Shown here piece by piece: positions 22,785 through 34,109 of a DNA stretch of 64,000 nt. How positions within the stretch are numbered: the first letter of the stretch is position 1; every line of letters begins with the position of its first letter. Position numbers and translations under genes: made by a program. This stretch comes from Conus ventricosus. Lineage: Eukaryota > Mollusca > Gastropoda > Neogastropoda > Conidae. Location of the stretch: NCBI GenBank assembly GCA_018398815.1, contig CM031616.1, forward strand, positions 36,291,023 to 36,355,022, given 5' to 3'. The notes under the pieces were generated by a model, which was not told the origin of the DNA, ran no database searches, and saw only the letters and a list, made by a program, of their open reading frames with translations.

Positions 22785-22799
22785 CCACAGGCATGAAAC

Positions 22800-23600
22800 A
22801 AATATATACAGATATCAGTTCAACCACTGTGACTTTGTACAGGGGAGAGGAAAACGACCGCTCGTCAAACCAGGGTGAGACAAAGTCACCGCCACGTTAG
22901 GGATGATCTCCTTGCAGACGTCACACGCACGCACATCTGGCAACGCTGAAAATACTTCATGCTTTGTAAAACTGTCGCAAAGGCCTGACAACAACACAAT
23001 AGAAACTTTTAGCACAACTTCACGGGTAGTATCACAAAAAACACAGTATGACCTTGCACTGTAAACACTACCCTTACAGACGGTAGCACAACAATTTATA
23101 ACCTTTCCACATAACTGTGCCAAGGGCAAATAATATCATCACAACACAACATGACCTTTCAATGCAAATGTCTACCACTGCAAATAATATCACAACAACA
23201 AACTGCAAGTTTAAAAATAATTGTTACCATACCAGGCAGTATGGTAAAGAACAAGACCTTTTAACATGTTTCTCAACACTTCAAAGAGAGTCACACAGCT
23301 TTCACCACAACCAAACACTGCAGGTAGTCTCACGAAAACAACACAACAAGACCGTTGAACATAACTCTGCAACTACAGCGAGTATCTTAACGACACAAAA
23401 TATGGCCTTTTTAACATCACTGCAAAATTACAGATAGTAACCTAAAACTACAATATGGCCTTTTCAAAATAATGCCACAATTACAGGTACTAGTCCAACA
23501 ATGACAACATGGCCCTATAACACAACTGTAGAATCAGAGATATCATAAGTAATAGCGACATAATATGGCCTTTCAACTTTAAAGTCTACACTTGTTGATA
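22800..23600. repeat. degraded minisatellite, about 55-60 bp
   Basis: Recurring words such as TATGGCCTTTTCAAAATAA, ACAACATGACCTTTCAA, ACAACACAACAAGACC and CACTGCAAATAATATCACAAC appear at about 55-60 bp intervals from 22990 to 23600, with much divergence. No gene. Confidence 0.55.
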
Positions 23601-23639
23601 ATGAGGACTAGAGGACTTCTACGGCGTCCCCACTGTATC

Positions 23640-24145
23640 ATGACTATCAGACTATTGTGTGGTGTCTGGACTATATAGTATGACTATATTATGACTATCA
23701 GACTATTCTACAGTGTCTGAATTATACAGTATGACTGTATTATGACTATCAGGCTATTCTACGATGTCTGAACTATACAGTATTACTGTATTATGACCAT
23801 CAGACTATTCTAAGATGTCCGAACAATACAGTATTACTGTATTATGACCATCAGACTATTCTAAGATGTCCGAACTATACAGTATTACTGTATTATGACC
23901 ATCAGACTATTCTAAGATGTCTGAACTGTACAGTAAGACTGCATTATGACCATCAGACTATTCTAAGATGTCCGAACAATACAGTATTACTGTATTATGA
24001 CCATCAGACTATTCTAAGATGTCCGAACAATACAGTACGACTGTATTATGACCATCAGACTATTCTAAGGTGTCTGAACTGTACAGTATGACTGTATTAT
24101 GACCATCAGACTATTCTAAGGTGTCTGAATATAGTCTGACTATCA
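23640..24145. repeat. 51-bp minisatellite, about 10 units
   Basis: CAGACTATTCTAAGATGTCC recurs at 23801, 23852, 23903 and 23954, exactly 51 bp apart. Older units lie on both sides. Many units hold TACAGTATTACTGTA, a perfect 7-bp-arm palindrome with a 1-nt centre. Confidence 0.95.
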
Positions 24146-24287
24146 CAATATTAGATCGTTCTGGACGATCTTAAATGAGAAACCTCATTCAGAGCCACTG
24201 TGTGCAAGTTATTTGGGGGAACAATTGTTTATATGGATTGGGATTAATACCGACTGCTGTAATTATTTCCCACCAACAATTTAGAGT

Positions 24288-24289
<2 letters not shown>

Positions 24290-24347
<58 letters not shown>
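24290..24347. repeat. (GT)n microsatellite
   Basis: About 28 GT units followed by a short (GA)n run. Confidence 0.95.
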
Positions 24348-24348
<1 letters not shown>

Positions 24349-24359
24349 TGTGAAAGAGA

Positions 24360-25550
24360 AACAGAGAGAGAGAGAGGAAAGGCATTTTCAATTCGTCACT
24401 TTTGCCAGTTACCTTTTGCCTTTCAAATTCACAGTCACAACAAATGGAACTTCATGATACAGTGTTTCGGTTTCCCTCTAGTAATATAACCAAAACAAAT
24501 TAACAAGTTTGTGGATCTCTAAACATTGATCGATCACAGGTGTGTAGGAAGGCTTTTAAGTCAGCCACTGTAATACTAGCATGATGCAGGTAAGTAAATG
24601 CATGTATTGCACACACAAAACAGTAGAATCTCTCATGTTCTGCAACAGCATTCAATGGCCATGACTACACAGACTTAACAGCAGGGAAATCATTCACCAC
24701 ACACAAATAATACTGGTTACAGGGTGGGGGAAAAAAACGCACTCACAACCCAAGGATAGGACCGTTAGGAATGAATAGGAGGGTGAACTATTCCCAGGGT
24801 CTGTTAAACATACTTTGTGCTGGAGTAAAAAAAAAAAAAAAAATAAAAAAACCATGTCACCATTGTTTTCACGTTGAACAGATGTTTGAGAACTCAGTTG
24901 AGACAGGAAAGCTCTGCGTCTTAAACTTTACTGCATGTCATAGGTATTTAAACGACCCACAGTTATAATTTTCATTCGATGACACATCCGTTCATAAGCT
25001 ACCTCCCCAAAATTTTGTCAGTAAAGCCTGACCCTGCAAAAAATGGTGTGTGTGTTTTCGTTTGCAAATACATAAAAAAAACAAAACTATGTAAAGGTTT
25101 TATTCCTTTGGAAAAAGGGCTAGATCTGATGACCCACAACATACACAAGGCTTTTGTCTTTCAGGAAAAAAAAAAAGCAGGGTCTATGCAGACCGTGAGG
25201 TTACAAAGGGTTTTTTCCTATCAGAAAAAAAAAAAAAGGGTGCCAGGAGTTCCATGCCCAAATGGGGCCAAAAATTTAGGCCACATATGACGAAGATTAT
25301 AACGGCGATGGAACTGGTTAACAAACGGCGGTAAAACAAAACCACCACATACATTCCACATGAACAATCATGAACGCGTGTCTGTAATCCCTCAGATCTC
25401 ACCAGCCTATTAATTCAAGTTCTGTGACATGTTTCCAAAAGTCACTCCAATGATTCAAGCCGACAGCAAGTTGAAAGACAAAAAAGACAGCGAAATTCTA
25501 TTTTTCAGTAATAAACTGACCTCACAAGGCTTATCAGGGGTATCACCCCA
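24360..25550. other. no gene recognised; several A-runs
   Basis: Complex, A-rich sequence with A-runs at about 24827-24841, 25166-25175 and 25226-25238. No protein family match in any frame. Confidence 0.45.
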
Positions 25551-25555
25551 TGGAG

Positions 25556-25579
25556 TGGGGGGGGGGGGGGGGGGGGGGA
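25556..25579. repeat. poly-G tract
   Basis: An almost uninterrupted run of about 24 G. Confidence 0.95.
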
Positions 25580-25734
25580 TCCTGGAAAAAGTAGCAAACG
25601 TCAACGTACCTACTCATGAACAGCTAAAAACAAACAACACAGTTGCTGAACTGTTGACATCTTTAAGGCTGATCAAATTGGCCTTACTGGTGGGGCCCGC
25701 CATTTTCCCGTCCAATTTTCATCCCCTGATAAAA

Positions 25735-26265
25735 GACAGACAGACAGAGAGACAGACAGACAGACAATAGATAAGAAAAGAAAAGCATTCCAATACTGCA
25801 AAAAAGCGCATCAACGACACAATTGCTCATTAAAACCACAGCAGTGTGGACAGCTGATGTCAGCCGTGGACAGTGTGCACAGTCGAACTACCAAGTTGCC
25901 AGATCTTTTTATTAAAATTACAAAAAAGAAAAGAAAAAAAAAAGGTCAGCATGTGCTGAATTGTGACCTGAGGAAAAAAAAAAGTGTATACGACTTCAAC
26001 TTCCTGGAGCTAAACAGAATAGGCAACAGTGAAAGATAGTTGTTGTTTTTTTCTGAAGTGGCAAAAAAAAAGAGGGTATCACTAGCCTTATTTGTACTGA
26101 AAGAACCCCTAACATCTCCATGGGGAGAGAGAAGAGACGAGACAGATTGGAGAGAGAGAGAAACAGACAGAGAGAGAGAGACAAACAGGAGACAGACAGA
26201 CAGACAGAAAGTGAGAGACAGACATACAGACAGAGACAGACAGAGAAGACGGAGAGAAAGAAGAA
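25735..26265. repeat. (GACA)n and (GA)n tracts
   Basis: GACA units lie at 25735-25767 and again, mixed with GA, at about 26135-26262. Complex sequence without a gene lies between. Confidence 0.9.
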
Positions 26266-26442
26266 ACAGGCTTGGGGAAAGGGTTCAAGACTATCGGGTG
26301 CCACGTGTAAAATCCCATGTATTCACAGACCATTTCTAAAAACACCCTCCCACCTTCCTAACAACCTGCTGATCATCAATCAACACGTACAAATTTTTTT
26401 TCAATAGTACAGAAGCAGCTGCTGTCAGAGATCACGTGGCTG

Positions 26443-26495
26443 CCAGCCCAGCCCAGCCCAGCCCAGCACGCAGGGCCACATCAGGGCTGTCCCCT
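26443..26495 (-). mobile_element. short LINE 3' end
   Basis: CAGGGCCACATCAGGGCTGT, preceded by repeated GCCCA, matches the terminal segment of the LINE family (GCCCAGCC...GGGCCACATCAGGGCTGT). It is severely 5'-truncated, with the GCCCA word amplified to five copies. Confidence 0.65.
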
Positions 26496-26544
26496 CTCCC
26501 CCTCCCCATGCAGCTGGTGAACAGGCAACAGTCGTCAACAGCTT

Positions 26545-26608
26545 CCACAGGGTTCATATTCAAATTCCACAGGGTTCATATTCAAATTCCACAGGGTTCA
26601 TATTCAAA
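26545..26608. repeat. 22-bp direct repeat, three units
   Basis: CCACAGGGTTCATATTCAAA with TT spacer occurs three times in a row without differences. Confidence 0.95.
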
Positions 26609-26609
26609 C

Positions 26610-27680
26610 GATGGCACAAAATTGACACACTTTTCAGACCCAAACAGGCTGAATTTCCAAACTCACTATACCAAACGCTGTTAACAAGTCACACTGATCG
26701 GAAATACTCATGTATAATCTTCTTACCTTTCTTTTTTTTACCTGAGCACATGTTACCAGCTTCGATTAACAAAAAACAAAAACAAAAAAAAACACAATCA
26801 TTTTGATGTTAGCTGGCTCTATTTTCCTTTGTTTCTTAAAAACTGAAAAGTTCCTGTCACGAATCTTTGAATCATCCTGGAAACTGAACTCGCTTGCCAA
26901 CAACCACGAAATCTTTAGCATGTGCACATGTATGCTGTGAAAACATAAAATGTACACGCTTCCACTGACCCAAGCCAGTTTTTACAGACGTTTAAAGCCT
27001 GAAAAAAAGAGTACCTCTGTTTCGCTAAATATTTTCGAAGCTTTGAATATTGTATGAACCCTGTTCCATGACATAGTGGCTAAAATACTGAGAGTCCGGA
27101 AACGGACTTCAGCATTACAGCCAGCAGCAAGCCTCCAGACATCCCAGGTTAGGCCATTTCTCTGCTCAGATCTTTAACCAAAAAAGGGTGATACAGATTT
27201 TTATAAAAATAACAGGCTTACCACACAGAACATCCATATGCACCCTACACCATCACTACATCACATTCTGAGTCATCTGAAAACTCAAATAATATTTAAA
27301 AAAATTTTGTTTAAATGATGTATCCATTTACATCCTCGCATGAAACACACACGCATACACACTTAGAACAAGGTCTGGTAAACTGATCTTGGGACTAAAC
27401 AAGGCTTTTGGAGTCCTTCGATCATAACCTCTTTCCACTATGTATTTAATCAGAAAGTACGCACCATCCCAAAACATGTGCTGCATGAACGCGACCTTCA
27501 AAATACTTCAAAATAATGCAGATACCAGCAACTTTCATCCCAAAATACACCTTCCTTTCTGGGCAGGGATTTTTTTCAAAATCGCAAAGAATTTCTTTTT
27601 TTTTTTTTTCCTTTTTTTTTTTAAAGTAGCACATCACATCATGAATCAGTTCCAGTGCCTTTCTTTTTAAAGCACGAAAG
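26610..27680. other. no gene recognised
   Basis: Complex A+T-rich sequence with T-runs at about 27596-27621. Open frames are short. Confidence 0.45.
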
Positions 27681-27681
27681 A

Positions 27682-28521
27682 AAGCATGGGCTCTAGGGAG
27701 GTGGGTGTGGAGGAAGGGGGAGAGGGGGTGAATAACAGAGCATGGGCTCTAGGGAGGTGGGTGTGGAGGAAGGGGGAGAGGGGGTGAATAAACAGAGCAT
27801 GGGCTCTAGGGAGGTGGGTGTGGAGGAAGGGGGAGAGGGGGTGTAATAACAGAGCATGGGCTCTAGGGAGGTGGGTGTGGAGGAAGGGGGAGAGGGGGTG
27901 ATATACAGAGCATGGGCTCTAGGGAGGTGGGCGTGGAGGAAGGGGAGAGGGGGTGAATAACAGAGCATGGGCTCTAGGGAGGTGGGCGTGGAGGAAGGGG
28001 GAGAGGGGGTGAATAACAGAGCATGGGCTCTAGGGAGGTGGGTGTGGAGGAAGGGGGAGAGAGGGGTGAATAACAGAGCATGGGCTCTAGGGAGGTGGGC
28101 GTGGAGGAAGGGGGAGAGGGGGTGAATAACAGAGCATGGGCTCTAGGGAGGTGGGCGTGGAGGAAGGGGGAAGAGGGGGTGAATAACAGAGCATGGGCTC
28201 TAGGGAGGTGGTGTGTGGAGGAAGGGGGAGAGGGGGTGAATAACAGAGCATGGGCTCTAGGAGGTGGGCGTGGAGGAAGGGGGAGAGGGGTGAATAACAG
28301 AGCATGGGCTCTAGGGAGGTGGGCGTGGAGGAAGGGGAGAGGGGGTGATAACAGAGCATGGGCTCTAGGGAGGTGGGTGTGGAGGAAGGGGGAGAGGGGT
28401 GAATAACAGAGCATGGGCTCTAGGGAGGTGGGCGTGGAGGAAGGGGGAGAGGGGGTGAATAACAGAGCATGGGCTCTAGGGAGGTGGGTGTGGAGGAAGG
28501 GGGAGAGGGGGTGAATAACAG
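27682..28521. repeat. 56-bp G-rich minisatellite, 15 units
   Basis: CATGGGCTCTAGGGAGGTGG recurs about every 56 bp from 27686 to 28468, followed in each unit by TGTGGAGGAAGGGGGAGAGG and GGGTGAATAACAGAG. Units differ mainly by single G indels and TGTG/CGTG changes. The plus strand has several G-runs of three to five per unit and so could form G-quadruplexes. Frames across it are repeat artefacts. Confidence 0.97.
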
Positions 28522-28745
28522 ACTTTCCAGTGCTTCAGCGTAGCAATTCAAATTCACGATAAAATATCCCTGAAAACTGGAGTCTATAAAAAACCCTCAA
28601 TGCTCATTGTAATGCTAGGTTTCTTTCACTCTCTTCTTTTTTTTTTTTTTTTCCTCTCACAACCTCAAATGCTGTATTTCATGAGGTAGAATAAACACTG
28701 TTACCATAGGGTTTTTAAGCAATGGAAAACCATATTCAAATATCT

Positions 28746-28798
<53 letters not shown>

Positions 28799-28825
28799 AG
28801 AAAGAGAGAGAGAGAGAGAGAAGAA
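28746..28825. repeat. (GA)n microsatellite with G-run
   Basis: GA units are interrupted by a G9 run near 28790. GACA units follow. Confidence 0.95.
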
Positions 28826-29161
28826 CAGACAGCCAGACAGACACACAGAGAGGGAATGAAGAAGAGAAGAGGTTGATTTAAGCAGCAGCTTACACTAAAC
28901 AAGAGTTTTCTATGCAGTTCATTTAATTAATGTCATCACTGGTGATATACACCCCAAAAGAAGTTAACAACTGTTCAACAGTTTAGCGTAAAACAACCAT
29001 TACGTAATATCATCATAATAGGAAAACATTTTTCTGCGGTTTTCATGCTGTGAATATAATGTGCAATTTTAGCAAAGAATAAAAAAAAAAATCTAAACAC
29101 TTGAAACTACAAACAGCAAGAGTGTTCATTAAATAAAAAAAAAGTTAAAACACAGAGAAGC

Positions 29162-29261
29162 AGATAAGATAAGATAAGATAAGATAATGTTGCTTATAGC
29201 CCAGCCGACCGCAGAGGGCCACATCAGGGCTGTCACCACTTTAAAATCAACTCTACCAGTC

Positions 29262-29296
<35 letters not shown>

Positions 29297-30060
29297 TTCA
29301 CACATCTCGTTAAATGACATCGTCTACAAACGAACCAGAAACTTTGTTAAAAATCCTTCTTCCGTAAAATCTCAAATCAGATGAAAAATGTTAATTTCTC
29401 TCAAAAACCCAAGGATCACGTCAGGCGGGACATCCTGAACAGGATCTTCATGGACTCAGCTGTAAAATGTTTGTGTCTCACATCGTGCAAGTCCCAACAC
29501 TCTAAAAGAACATGTTTCATTGTGAGTGGTGCATGACATGGAATGCACCACGGAGCTTCTTCACTCTTTAAAAGGTAAGAATGGGTAAAATACGAATGGC
29601 GGTGTGCAGCCGGCACAGAAAACCGTTTCCTCTTTACGACCACCCGACGTAGATGGGAGGAAGTCTTTAAGGTTTGGACGGATCTGAAAGAGTTTGTTAT
29701 TCGTCTGTGTGTTCCAATCCTCCTGCCAGAGGTCTCTCACATAATCGTTAATTTTGGGTTTCACATCTGAGCAGGGATATAAGTGTTGGACAGTTTCTCT
29801 CTTGTGGCGTTCTTGGCTAAACGATCAACCATTTCGTTCCCGCCGATGCCAACATGGCCAGGAACCCAAGCAAGAGTAATGTTTAACCGTCCGCCTTCAA
29901 CTTGCTAAAAAGTTCAAAAAAAAGTAAAAAGTTCTGGATGCTGAAGGTTGCGGCCAGCTATGGCCTCCAAAGCTGACAGCGAATCCGACAGAACCAGAAA
30001 GTCCTCCTCGACAGTTAATTTCTTACCAACAGGCACCTCAGACTTGCCACAATAAAGAGA
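29162..30060 (-). mobile_element. LINE 3' region with RNase H domain (broken)
   Basis: Read on the minus strand, frames give LTVEEDFLVLSDSLSALEAI (RNase H core), then ITLAWVPGHVGIGGNEMVD (the conserved W-V-P-G-H-x-G-x-x-G-N-E motif) and RLAKNATRE. After these come NDYVRDLWQEDWN, RKEETV and a Cys/His region C-x-x-C-x-x-x-L-T-x-K-H-V-L-L-E-C. This order (RNase H then a C-terminal Cys/His motif) marks an RNase H-bearing non-LTR retrotransposon of the I/Nimb/R1-like group. Several frameshifts break the frame. The 3' end is GGCTGGGCTATAAGCAACAT plus a (TTATC)n tail at 29162-29186. An internal A-run (29266-29294, plus-strand reading) sits in the 3' UTR. Upstream of about 30060 I see no reverse transcriptase, so the copy is 5'-truncated. 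Confidence 0.85.
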
Positions 30061-30064
30061 TGTT

Positions 30065-30695
30065 TAACTTTACCTTATTCACTTTCACTTTTAAATCGCA
30101 GAAATTCTAACAAGAAGCAAAAGTCTTCCCCACATATTTCATGAGTTGGTCCTAAAATGTGCAAGGTATCAAAGATCGACTTAAGTTAAAGCTAAACTGC
30201 AGACCCAAAACTTTGGGGGGCTATAATTCTCATCTACCACATGAGTATCCCCAATAACTCGGCATTCTGAAAGCTTGCTCCTAAGCAGATTCTACACTCG
30301 AAAGCTAAACAGAATCGACCCTGCATTTCCTGCTTTTGAGACTCAAAAATTAACTGTTGGGAGTGTGGCAGTTGGGCAAATCCGATTGTTGTTGCCCTTT
30401 AAACTTGCAAGTACCGACAGGCCAGGCCAAGGTTTGTATAGCCTGTCGCTACACTTCCCTGATTTTCCATGGTAAAAACCCTTTCCTGCCCTTTACAATC
30501 CTGCAAAAAGGGCGACACAATGCAGGTCCTGTTGATGAACCACATTTCCCCCAAAAGCAAGGGGGCGGCGTCCTTGATATTGCATTAAAAAATTACGCTT
30601 CTTTTTGGCTTTGTGAGAATGGTGTTTGGGTTTTAAAGAGGAGTAAAATGAAACCTTTGATACTGCAGACCGTGACCTCTCAACCCCTCTCTCTC
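30065..30695. other. no gene recognised
   Basis: Complex sequence to the left of a (GT)n block. It may include further decayed LINE sequence, but nothing alignable was seen. Confidence 0.35.
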
Positions 30696-30699
30696 TCTC

Positions 30700-30890
30700 T
30701 GGGGTGTGTGTGTGTTGTGTGTGTGTGTGTGTGTGTGTGTGTTGTGTGTGTTTTGTGTGTGTGTACATGTGTGTGTGTGTGGTGTGTGTGAACATGTGTG
30801 TGTGTGTGTGTGTGTACATCTGTGTGTGTGGTGTGTTGTGTACATCTTGGTGTGTGTGTTTTGTGGTGTGTGTGTGTGTAGTTTTTCCCT
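30700..30890. repeat. (GT)n microsatellite, interrupted
   Basis: GT units interrupted by TTG, ACAT and GGTG. Confidence 0.95.
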
Positions 30891-30894
30891 ATTG

Positions 30895-32080
30895 TCTTGT
30901 CCAGCCTGGAGTAAATTTTCTGATCTTCAGCCTAAACCCTTTTTTCCCCCCGATTGTTAAGGGACTGGAAAAAAACTGGATCCTGCCTAACTTCCCGTTT
31001 TCCTTAACCCTTTACAGACCCTGCTAGTCTCAAAGCCCAAACGTAACAAAACAAACTAACCAACAAATACCCCCCACCCCCACAAACAGAAAGAGAGACA
31101 GATAAGGGAAGATGCACAGTTCAATTTTTTTTGGAAAGTTCAAAAGATATTATTTTCATTAGGTTATTGATGCGTGGAGTAATTTGCATTTTTCTGTTCT
31201 TAAATGGAGCACAAAACACCTAGAAGTGTAGGGTTTACAGGCCTGAAGGAGTATCATATCAGAGTCTTGAGTATTCTATAATGTAACTAAAAAAAGTGCT
31301 TTTAGTGTACAGCACATAAGAAAGCAAATCCTGGTATGTTTTCGAGTATGTGTGTGCATGCCAGTGTGAAAAAGCGCTTTCCCTCCAAAACCATGGCCTG
31401 TCATAAAGTTGTTTTAAGTGCAGAGATGATATTGCAAGCAGTAATTACCTCAAATCAATATTCCACAGGCTTTCGTCCTCATTAAAATTGAACCATCAAT
31501 ACATAAAGAAGGCTTCCAATCAATTCACTGGTCAAGCTGTTTAAGATTATTTCAAAATGAGTTCATATGGCACTTTCATTTACTGTAAAAACTGTTGTGT
31601 AGCGACACTTTTGAAGAAAATGGGAGCGCACTTTTAAATTTATTCAATGCTCTTCACTTGTAGCTCGCTAGCACACCCAACACTCCTAACCAGTTACCCC
31701 CCCCTCTCCTTTCCCCTTTTCCCTGAACGCTTGAAAGAAATACGTCGTCCAATGACATTATCGCTGATCTAAAACAGCGTCATTTCTGGTTTCAAATCAC
31801 AGCTGGAGCAAAATGCATTGGAACAGTTCCAACTGTCATCTAAACTCAACTTTTTTCCTGCTCAGTAAATTAGATTCAGAATGAATCCTGTATAAAGGTA
31901 CGGACTGTTACCCTTTGCTGTTGTTGTTTTCCCTTTTTTTGGTTGCATTCATCGCCATTGTCTTGTTGCTGTTGTGTACCCAAAAATCGGTGTCAATGAT
32001 TCTTCTTTCTTTTTTAAAAAAAAAATTTTGAATTGAGTCTTATAGAATGGCATCGCAGTATTATGTTTAAAGGGGCAGGG
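30895..32080. other. no gene recognised
   Basis: Complex sequence, A+T-rich, with short homopolymers. No open frame with family resemblance. Confidence 0.45.
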
Positions 32081-32122
32081 TTGTGGAAACCTGAGTACTG
32101 TGCAAACATATATACTTGCGCG

Positions 32123-32275
32123 CTTCGCGTGTGTGGTTTTGTGTGTGTGGGGTGTGTGTGGTGTGCGGTGTGCCCCGGGGTGTGTGTGTGAGAGAGAGGT
32201 GTTGCACACGCACGCTGTGTGTGCATGTATGTGTGTGGTGTGTGCTCGAACATGCTCTGTGTGTGTGTGTGTTAC
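32123..32275. repeat. (GT)n-rich tract
   Basis: Interrupted GT and TGTG units with CG-containing spacers. Confidence 0.85.
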
Positions 32276-32276
32276 T

Positions 32277-32333
32277 GTAAGATAAGATAAGTTGCTTTAG
32301 CCCCGCCGACCACAAAGGGCCACATCAGGGCTG

Positions 32334-32335
<2 letters not shown>
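32277..32335 (-). mobile_element. 59-bp truncated LINE 3' end inside (GT)n
   Basis: GATAAGATAAGTTGCTTTAG, then CCCCGCCGACCACAAAGGGC and CACATCAGGGCTGT, is the terminal LINE segment with its GATAA-type tail. (GT)n lies on both sides, so any target duplication is hidden in the microsatellite. Confidence 0.8.
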
Positions 32336-32364
<29 letters not shown>

Positions 32365-32385
32365 TGTGTGTGTGTGTGTATGTGT
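32336..32385. repeat. (GT)n microsatellite
   Basis: The continuation of the GT-rich DNA on the other side of the LINE end. Confidence 0.9.
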
Positions 32386-32439
32386 GATGGTGGGGTTGTG
32401 TGTCATGTGTGCGTTTGTGCGCGCAGCCTGTGTGGTCCC

Positions 32440-33265
32440 TATTCTACTGCTATTTTTGTCTAGATGCACAGAACAGACCTGAACATACACTTCCTGTCAC
32501 TGGATCCCACTGACTCCCCCAGTTTCCTTTCACATTTTCTATCTTCAACGGATAACCAAAACAACCCCACCCCCTTTTTTCAGAGGAAGTGTACGCTAAT
32601 TAACCCTCCCAAAGCAGACTTATTCTCTTTATCCTTTTCAGCATCAGGTCTTTCAGAATCCAGAATTTTCATGCATTAACTCATTTTTACAGCTGCTTCA
32701 CCCCTGAAGCAGCAATTCTCTCCTGTTTTTTTTTACAGAAAGAAGGAAAACGTGTACCTTCAACCTCTACCATGTTTTCTTTCTCCTCTTCTTTCCTTTC
32801 ATGATCAGCAAACTTGCTACAGGAGCAGTCCCTTCGCTTGGAGTGCAAATGTGACTTTAGCACTCATATCAACTCGGGACTCCATGTCTCGAAACACCAC
32901 CACAGGAGTTAACGTGAAGGGTCATTTGGAATATCGCTCACAAATCTGAACAGGAATGTCAGCACAACAGACCAGCAGCCACAACGCATGGATTGACAGA
33001 AGATACCACAGATGCACTGGACATCTCTCTCTGCTGCATTGAGGAAAGCAGCAACCCACCGCACCTGGCATGATGTCCTAAACACCATATCAGTGTGTGT
33101 GTGTGTTTACCTTTCTTTTCTTTTTTAAGTGATCCATCCCATCACCCACACACAATGGCCGCCACCTCTTGGAGGAAGAGTGGAATGGGGATTTAATCTG
33201 CATGATTTCTTTCCTTTTCTTTATATCGATTTTTCACATCATGCTTCACACTATCCCTTCCATCC
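32440..33265. other. no gene recognised
   Basis: Complex, C+T-rich sequence. No frame resembles a known protein. A poly-C run of about 19 bases follows at 33269-33287. Confidence 0.45.
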
Positions 33266-33417
33266 TCCCCCCCCCCCCCCCCCCCCACCCCATCCCCTCA
33301 TACGGTGCCTGGGAGTATAAACCTTACTGGGGAGGGGTGGGGGGTGGGGGATGAGGGTTGTCAGAAAACAAACCAAAACTATCCCTTCATCTTATTGAAC
33401 ACTGCTATGTCTCATAT

Positions 33418-34061
33418 GAGTGTGTGTGTGTGTGTGTGCGTGTGCGTGCGTGTGTGAGAGTGTGTGTGTTAGCAACGAACAGCAACACACTAAAACACAC
33501 TAAGCAAGAAGAATTCACATCTTACTTCAATAATAAACAAAAAAGACACAACTGCTCATCACAAAATGACCTGCATACTAACATACACAGTCCTCCTCAT
33601 AAACTTCAGTAAAAGAAATGATGTAATTGGCCATCCAAGTGTTAAGAATCAGGAAATTATGCTAGTTACTGTACACTAAGCAGCAGGCACCTACTGTTAC
33701 CATTTAAAATAGAATTATTTAAAACACATGCACACAAACATGCAAGGCCTGTCATGGATAAACGCACAAGCCCTCAAACACACACACACACACATACGCG
33801 TGTGCGCACACACGCACGCACACACACACATGCACACACAGCTGCTAACAAACACATAACTACAAAATTCCATTTACAAAAACACTGTAAAAGTTGTTTT
33901 GAACTTTCCCGCATTCATTTTCTGCCACTTTTACCATTGCCAACACACACACACACACAAACACACAAAGTGACACACACACACAAACATGCTCTCCTCT
34001 CTCTCTCTCTCTCACAGTCTCACACACACACACGCACGCACACACACAAACACACACATGG

Positions 34062-34103
<42 letters not shown>
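33418..34103. repeat. (GT)n, (AC)n and (TC)n cluster
   Basis: (GT)n at 33418-33470, (AC)n at 33776-33840, and mixed (AC)n/(TC)n at 33943-34103. Complex sequence of 100-300 bp lies between. Confidence 0.9.
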
Positions 34104-34109
34104 TTCCAA

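Noticed and set aside
27693..28414. Pro-rich frames of 90-146 codons
   Set aside because: Products of the 56-bp G-rich minisatellite. The frame shifts with each single-G indel.
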